DNA from: Plenodomus lindquistii
Lineage: Eukaryota; Ascomycota; Dothideomycetes; Pleosporales; Leptosphaeriaceae
Direction: 5' to 3'
Assembly: GCA_025504975.1 (NCBI GenBank)
Contig: JANUWI010000007.1
Location: 434,001-498,000, forward strand
DNA: 64,000 nucleotides
Part shown: positions 57,814 to 64,000 of the stretch, one piece after another
How the letters are laid out: each line of letters begins with the position of its first letter
Position numbering within the stretch: position 1 is the first letter of the stretch
The notes under the pieces: generated by a model
What the model was told of the DNA's origin: nothing
The model's database searches: none
The model's input: the letters and a program-made list of their open reading frames with translations, nothing else
Translations under genes and position numbers: made by a program

Positions 57814-58892
57814 GGTTGCGGTGGGTGTGGTGTGAAGGCGAGAAGGCGGTGTAAAGACTCTCGAACCTGCACGCGCCAAAAGTCAGACATAGTTCTCAGG
57901 GTATTTGATGGCGTCATTGGCGGGTAGTGTGGAGGGTGAAAGAAGGGTGCTCGGCGAGCGTGGCCATGGTGAGCGCCAGATGCGGAATCGAGGGTCGAAG
58001 GCCGTGTGGAGAGCCATGCGCCGACAAAGCCCGCGAGCAAGGCAACGGCCGGCAGGCGGCAGGCGGCAGCGAGGAACTTACGGATAGTGTTCAAGAGCGG
58101 CGGGTGTTGTTGGAGATGGGGCGGGTGGATGTGGATGTGCTTTGCTCGATGCACAGGATGGGCAAGAGACGTTGTGGACAGGTTGGGGCGGCGCGAAAAG
58201 CTGGGCACTGACCGGGGGCTGGCAAGTGCTGCGAGCACGTGACCTCTATCTCTCGATCGCTTATCGAGGCGGGAGCAAGACTTGCGGTGAGACGACTGCT
58301 GCTCCTAGCTGCAGTCTGTGTGCGCCTTGTATAGGGGCCCTGTGAGGAACAGGACACGTTTTGGCTCCTTTGCAGCTGGTTGCGTGCGCGCAGGCAGCCG
58401 TCAAGTTGGCGATCCATTCAACGAAACCTGGGCGGCCAGGGATTGCATGAGCTCGAGGCCCACATCAGTCTGCGCTAACAACAACTTCGAGGCGGGCAAT
58501 AACAATGCTTCTAGTACGCTTTCGTTTGCATTCGGCCTCTATTTGCTATCATATGTGTCCATCGCGCAGTGCACTACCGAGTCAAGCTATCGTGTCAGAA
58601 CCATACATCCATTCTTCGCTTGAGCTAAGGATATCTGACGACAAGAATCCTCTCGTGGCAACATGGCACAGAGGACAACAATGCAAATGTGCAGACCAGC
58701 TTCTAGGTTGTCGCGTCTCGTTGACTGATTCTTTATGCTGATTGAAACGCCTGCCTAACAAAAAAGCGTGATAAATGCTACAAATGCAACATGATTTCAT
58801 GATACTACTACCGGCGCAGCACGGCATCGTCCCAGAATGTCGTGACATTCAAAGTCCCCGACTAAGATGCCATCAAGGCAATTGGTGTCGTC
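57814..58892. other. ARF1 upstream region and Mob2 3' flank
   Basis: The part near ARF1 (57,814-58,240) is GC-rich promoter and leader DNA. The rest shows no reading frame with protein-like content. Confidence 0.4.
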
Positions 58893-60197
58893 CTAGGATG
58901 CAGTCGCCTGTTGGCCTCCCGAGCTCCGTGGTGGTGCGCTTTCCTTCGCAGTTGCAGAGGGCAACAAACCCTTCTCCGCCCAGAGATCAACAAGTGGCTG
59001 CATTGGCTCAATCTCCTTGTCTCCAATAAGGTTGAACAGTCGTCCAACATTGATAAAGTGAATAAAGCACGTATTAAGCTCCTTATACGCGCTCACGTTC
59101 CAGAATGGGTCCAGCCAGTGGCCATGGTAAATGTGTGCGTAGCATCGCATCATTTGACGGTAAATGCTCTTGATGTCTCCCTCGAAGGTCTCAGGGAAAC
59201 CTGATGATTTTCCAAGCCACTCACGGCCAGCAAGCTGCGAAAGCGGGGCATTGGAACTAGTGGGACCAAGAGGAACAGGTGTAGAGCTAGGTGTCATGGA
59301 GCCTGAGGCATAGGATGAAGTACCAATGGTAACAGCGGCAGTGTCTGTGGGGAAGATGTTGGGATCGTTGATTTTGCCGACGATCCATTTCTGGACCAGG
59401 TTGATGTACTGAATGGCTGGAATCTTGATTGGCTTCTTATTGTTGTCGAGCCACGTATATGTATGGCCACTGGCTGACATGGTCGGACAGACGTCTGGGT
59501 TACAGATGGGCTTGCCAGTCCGGTCATCAACGACTTTGATGACCTCGATCATTTGCTCGAGCAAGCGGTATTGCTCGACAACTGGTCACATGATAAGCGC
59601 AACAATGATTGAGAGGTTACGAGGTCCTACCTTGATGCGCGAGCCATTCTCCTTCTTCTACAAGTTTGGGCTTTGCAGCCAAGGTCATGAAGTTGCCCTT
59701 CACAATTAGGGTGGAGTACTCTTCGCGGAAGAAGAATGGCGGTCTGCGGGATCCAGATGGCACGGACCCATCTGATGGAGCACCTTGGCTTTCAAACGAC
59801 ATGGCAGAAGAGAGTGCGGGCGAGCCTGGCATCGGTGGCATGTTCTGAGCCTGTTGTGAGGTGGGAGATGCTGAGTAGGGAGTCGTTGGCGAAGGGCTGC
59901 CACCTTTACCCTGCTGCTGATTGCCTTTATTAGACCGACCAGCCAATCCTTGGCGTCTATCAGGTGGATGTTAGACAAGAGCAAACTCGACCTCGGGCGT
60001 CGCAAACAAGTGATTTATACAGCGAACGCAAACTAAACTTGAAATAAGGTGGCGTGCATATCGGGAAGTGGAATCGTAAGACGACGTGCAGCCAATTGTC
60101 TGAAACAGAAACGCACAGGGCCGTGACGGGGGATCTGTGAGCATATGGGGAAGGGAGTCGTGCCAAGCACTTACACGCTGGAGAAGAAGGACGCCAT
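58893..60197 (-). CDS. MOB2: Mob2-type NDR-kinase activator
   Basis: Three exons (60197-60175, 59956-59631, 59581-58893) give 345 residues. The first exon is just 23 nt, followed by a 218-nt intron. Residues about 1-75 are disordered (Gly/Gln/Ser/Pro-rich). The Mob core starts at FFFREEYSTLIVKGNFMTLA. The zinc region reads NPDVCPTMSASGHTYTW and CYAHIYHGHWLDPFW, and SAYKELNTCFIHFI closes it. The KGNF and PTMSASGH patterns fit Mob2 (partner of COT1/Cbk1-type NDR kinase) better than Mob1. A Ser/Thr/Pro-rich insert of about 50 residues (GSMTPSSTPVPLGPTSS) follows NIFPTDTAA. Expected role: hyphal polarity and septation at the cortex. Confidence 0.92.
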
Positions 60198-60593
60198 GGT
60201 TTGTGATTTCCGGTATGTCGTGCCTGGGGAACAGTGCGGAGGCGAAGGTGCGCTTATCTGATGTGGCAGAGGGCGTATGCAGGCGGCTGAGGGGGAATGG
60301 TGTTGGTGATACGTCTCGAGGGCGGGCAGCTTTTTGGGCCCACCGAAGGGCTGCATCGAGAAGGGGCAAGGCGCTAAGGCCCTTTTGGCAAGCGCGATTC
60401 ATTGTTGCTGGGAACTTTGTTCACTATATGTCGACCATCAGGCCAACCACCTGTGCGCGCCTTCACCAGTCTCAACTCAGTTCCCGGTCTCCACTTGTCG
60501 CGTAGCTGGGGCAGAATCGCATTCCGACTCTCAACACCATCCCCAGCTTAGCACAACGTCAATTGCGCGTCGCGAGCTTCAGTTTACGCCAAC
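60198..60593. promoter_or_regulatory. Shared divergent promoter, Mob2 and Leo1
   Basis: These 396 bp separate the two start codons. I see no specific operator. Both genes must draw their promoters from here. Confidence 0.5.
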
Positions 60594-62017
60594 ATGTCAG
60601 ACGCGGGCCTCGACCCAGCGCTGTCTGATGAAGACGTTGGCCGCCAGGCGACTCCTGCAGAGAATGCCGAGCAAGGCACGCCACGTGACACGGTAGAGGA
60701 TGATGGGCTCGATGACGACGTGGACGACTTATTTGGCGACGACGACGATGCGCCCGCGTAGGTCCATGTGCGCTTCACCTTCGACAACGCGTACACTGAC
60801 TCGGTCGCAGGTCTCCCCAAAGGAAGCTCGACGATGCTGAGCTCGACTCGGGCGACGACGAAGGGCGATCGGACCGCGTCAAGCCACAAGATGCTGCAGA
60901 GGGCGACGTTGAGCAGCAGACCTTCGCATACATGGACGCAGACCTGGCACGACATGCCATTCCCGAACCAACCGACAACGAGCTCTACCTACTCAAAGTC
61001 CCGCGATTCCTCTCCATAGAGCCAACCGCCTTCAACCATAAGACCTTCCAAGCCCCCACGACCGACCACCACTCCAAGGTCGCTGCATCCGAGGCCTTTT
61101 CTGCCTACAACACCGCCATGTCCACCATTCGATGGCGCCGCTCGCCCTCGAACAATGCCCAACTCCAGTCCAATGCTCGCATCCTGCGCTGGTCCGACGG
61201 CTCACTGACCCTGCAGCTAGCGAATGACCCACTCACACAGTACGCCATTGATTCGAACACGCTGGCGCCACCACAGATCAACCCCAAGATACCCACACCC
61301 ACTTCTATCCAAGGAGCCAGGAATGCCAGCAAGAACGATACAAAGGACAGCTACACGTATCTAGTCGCGCCTTACGAAGAGGCAAACGTCATGCGCGTCA
61401 CCAACAAGTTCACGACATCCCTTGTTGTTGTACCTGCTTTGGACATGAAGGATGCCGCACTGGAAAAGCTGCAGAACGACCTCGCAACTTTAGCAACTCG
61501 CGGCCGAGACGATGCCGACCAAGCCATTTCGTTTGTCGATGTACAGGAAGACCCCGAACTTCGAAGGCAACGAGAAGAGGCAACCTTCAAGGAAAAGCAA
61601 CGACAAGCGCGCGCCCGCGAGAAGCACGAGGCTCGTCAAGCTGAACGTGCCAATCGCACCATGGGTCGCAGTGGCGGTCGGCCTAGCGGTGGGCTCAACA
61701 TCAATGAGCTAGAAGACGATGACACTCCACGCGGACCCCGTAAACCCAGGCAGAAGAGCGGTCTACGCCGTGACTGGAGTGATGACGAAGATTACGGTCG
61801 GCCAGGACGGAATCGCGAAGACGACTACGACGAGGAGGACGATTTTATCGCTGCCAGTGATGAGGAACCGGAGATTATGGAAGGTGACGATGATCTAGAC
61901 GATGAGCCTGAGGCTAGTCCAAAGAGAGGACGGGGCGGCGCCGGGAGTGATGATGAAGTTGTCGTAAGTCGGACGAAGCGGAGAAGAGTAGTCGACGACG
62001 ATGAAGATGAGGAGTAG
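60594..62017 (+). CDS. LEO1: Paf1-complex subunit Leo1
   Basis: Two exons (60594-60757, 60811-62017) give 456 residues. The acidic N-terminus (MSDAGLDPALSDEDVG, then DDDVDDLFGDDDDAPAS) leads to the Leo1 core near 110: LYLLKVPRFLSIEPTAFNHK, then STIRWRRSP, ARILRWSDGSLTLQLAND and SYTYLVAPYEEANVM, the Paf1-binding beta fold. A basic helical region (KEKQRQARAREKHEARQAER) and a long acidic tail with basic patches (RTKRRRVVDDDEDEE) end the protein. The 53-nt intron joins DDDAPA to SPQRKL. The complex travels with RNA polymerase II and promotes H2B ubiquitylation in the nucleus. Confidence 0.96.
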
Positions 62018-63739
62018 GTGTGATACACATCAAACTATGTGCGTCCCCTCGCACATTGCAGACGGGCGTTTCGATCACTACTATGAGGAACCCATCATTT
62101 CAATTGGATATCAGCATAGCCGGCGTCAGATGATACTTAGTCGTGTACAAAATCAGGACCCAAGAATAGGAGAATAATCTTTCAAGAACTGGATTATATA
62201 TCTGCTGTGGCCATGTATCTCTTCTTCTTCTTCTTCTTTAAAACATCCATGTACCCACCACACGTTCTTTGATGTTCTTCTCGTTACACATTTCTCTCGC
62301 GTACAACCAGCAAATCCCCATACCGCATGCTTCAATGAACTATCTACTTTCGCACACGAAAAGGAAGATACATGCTTCTATTTCCTTCACCAAGTTCTTG
62401 CTTCTAGATGTACTTTTCTGCTCTCAAGATCTATTATAATAAAGGAAGACGTTGTAAGCCAAAAGTCGTCTTAAGGTAAGCTATCATCTGTAAGCTAGAG
62501 TACACATGCAGCTCTGGCTACTATGGGTAGCTAATTATATATATAACAGAAAACTTAGTAACGTTTATGGTGAAATAAAAGCTCCTCACAGGATCCTTGC
62601 GCTTTCCTTCATACGTGACAAACGGTATACTTTCAATTCACCATAAGTGGGTACTACTTTGGGAGACTGCGAACGCAACACGGGCACAGTAATTTATTCC
62701 CATCTGGGATTAGTGAAATTCGAGCCTACGTATACATGAGACTGGGCACTCGGTCCGTGCAGGTTTGAAGAGAGTACACGATGTGACATCGTGGAGGTTC
62801 ATCGCTGGGGCCTGGAGAGCATATAGGAGAATCGACAGACACTAGCCGACGACCGATGACGGAGTCAAGCCATCTATGAAATGGAATGCGAAGCTGCTGA
62901 GTTAAACCCCCTAGAGTTAGACTCGATCTGCTACCCGCCGTGCCGCATTACCTTCCCGCCCGGACCCTTGTGAATCAGTGCCGTGTGCCTCCGATCCACC
63001 AGGAGATCGACGAATCAACAGGGTTTAGAAGAAGCCTCGTTGTATCTCAAGATGAATAATCATGAAAGGGTTCCTTGATCATTGCGGTATACTATGACGG
63101 CACGCTTTATCGCTATGTGGCGTACATGACATCACCAAACCGCAGCATATGTAGATGAATGTTCACTTACGTGTTATAGACGCATCGGATTACATGCTTG
63201 CTACCTCCTAGATTAAATTGAAGATAGTTTGAGTCATTGATGTACAGGATATAGACATATTGGATTACATGCTTGCTACCTCCTAGATTAAATTGAAGAG
63301 ATTTTGAGTCATTGATGTACAGGATATAGACACAACGGATTAGATTCTTGTTCAAGGTTGACGAATAGCAAATTTAACATTCAGCGAGACTGAGAAGATG
63401 ATTTGTTGAACTTTAACAGGCATCTAATCTGATGCGTCTACACCCTGTGCTAGAACTGCGCTTATCGCTTTTCACTACTATATGGGTATTGGTACGTACG
63501 CTCCACTTCGATGTAACATGGAACCTAACAGGCATCTACTCCGATGCGTCTATACCCTGTAGTGGATGCAAGAGCAGTGTGAATACCATCTTCCTTGTAA
63601 CTCTACCCTGATAGGTTGGCTTAGTGGGCACTATAACTCTGACAATACTACTTTGAAGGAACCTACTCGAGTATAAGTATCATCTAACGCCAGCACTTTG
63701 AACCATCGTTCACAACTGTCCTCTGCTGGCTCTATCATT
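62018..63739. other. AT-rich spacer with a local repeat family
   Basis: No gene is supported. Base composition turns AT-rich from about 62,100, unlike most of the window, and a TTC run sits at about 62,218-62,237. A 75-bp tandem repeat and related inverted copies lie at 63,175-63,562 (separate entry). Such islands in these fungi often mark old repeat-derived DNA, which is inference here. Confidence 0.5.
63175..63562 (+). repeat. 75-bp tandem repeat with inverted partial copies
   Basis: A 75-bp unit beginning TATAGACGCATCGGATTAC repeats at 63175, 63250 and 63325 (the third partial). The unit's start, read in reverse complement, recurs downstream as TCCGATGCGTCTATA (63,541-63,555). A similar degenerate copy lies near 63,428-63,445, and each downstream copy is preceded by AACAGGCATCTA. 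So about 380 bp carry left-hand and right-hand ends in opposite orientation. Confidence 0.8.
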
Positions 63740-64000
63740 ATGGGCTCTCAATCTCAACCTCTGCGCCAATCCGGCATCTATCACAACCTTCCCACCTTCG
63801 ACCCCTCTATAAAAGGGTTGAAAGCGATAGTGTGCGGCGCGACTGGTATCTCAGGCTTCAATGCTATTCGATCTCTTCTAGACACCCCTGACCGCTGGTC
63901 CACCATCTACGCCCTCTCGCGATCTTCCCTGAGCGACGATGTCCTCCAATTTCTTACCGAGCAGCAGAAATCACGAATCCAACATGTCTCACTCGACCTC
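63740..64000 (+). CDS. PRISE-type short-chain reductase, start only
   Basis: The gene begins at ATG 63740 and runs off the right edge after 87 codons. The first 25 residues are a leader (MGSQSQPLRQSGIYHNLPTF), then the NAD(P) Rossmann motif GLKAIVCGATGISGFNAIRS, with GxxGxxG as in the PRISE/iridoid-synthase-like group, followed by IYALSRSSLSDD. Fungal members reduce enones, some in secondary metabolism. The active-site residues lie beyond the window. It may belong to a cluster to the right that I cannot see. Confidence 0.85.
   Translation, partial: MGSQSQPLRQSGIYHNLPTFDPSIKGLKAIVCGATGISGFNAIRSLLDTPDRWSTIYALSRSSLSDDVLQFLTEQQKSRIQHVSLDL

Overview
The window is nuclear DNA of a filamentous ascomycete (Pezizomycotina). 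Introns are short (mostly 45-80 nt) with GT(A/G)NGT-type donors and CTAAC or CTGAC branch points a few bases before the AG. Genes sit 0.4-2 kb apart, about half of them interrupted close to the start codon. The gene set (GH17 glucanase, DHA1-type MFS, MAPEG, a PRISE-type reductase) fits, and a dothideomycete (Pleosporales-like) is my best guess, but that is inference. I found no rRNA, tRNA, CRISPR or intact transposon.

Layout, left to right. 0-12.7 kb: a small hypothetical (+), then four minus-strand genes: a Bgl2-type GH17 glucanase, a DHA1 MFS transporter, mitochondrial P5C dehydrogenase (proline catabolism) and the ribosome-assembly GTPase Nug1. Nug1 faces a plus-strand HAD sugar/glycerol-phosphate phosphatase whose catalytic motif depends on a 5-nt micro-exon. 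15-27.4 kb: a homeobox transcription factor, Dpb4 (histone-fold subunit of DNA polymerase epsilon and chromatin remodellers), an arrestin-like protein, Rev7 (polymerase zeta) and the importin Kap114/importin-9. 27.4-39.2 kb: a gene-poor stretch of nearly 12 kb holding one clear gene, a fungal protein of unknown function.

39-47 kb: a SUZ-domain protein divergent from a small conserved hypothetical, an RNF216-like RBR ubiquitin ligase and an LYC1-like N-acetyltransferase. 49-56.5 kb: threonine synthase, a beta-hydroxyacid dehydrogenase, a multi-pass membrane protein whose frame is broken by one in-frame stop (probably an intron), and a MAPEG protein. 57-62 kb: ARF1, a Mob2-type NDR-kinase activator and the Paf1-complex subunit Leo1. 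62-64 kb: an AT-rich, repeat-bearing spacer, then the start of a PRISE-type short-chain reductase that runs off the window.

The genes are mostly independent housekeeping functions, and I see no operon-like cluster or defence system. Several neighbours share short divergent promoters (Nug1/HAD phosphatase, Rev7/Kap114, SUZ/hypothetical, Mob2/Leo1). The most unusual things are in gene structure: the 5-nt micro-exon, a probable GC-AG intron, a poly-proline upstream ORF overlapping a start codon, SUMO-binding-like motifs on an RBR ligase, and a small repeat family at the right end. All exon boundaries were placed by eye from frame continuity and splice signals, without transcript data.
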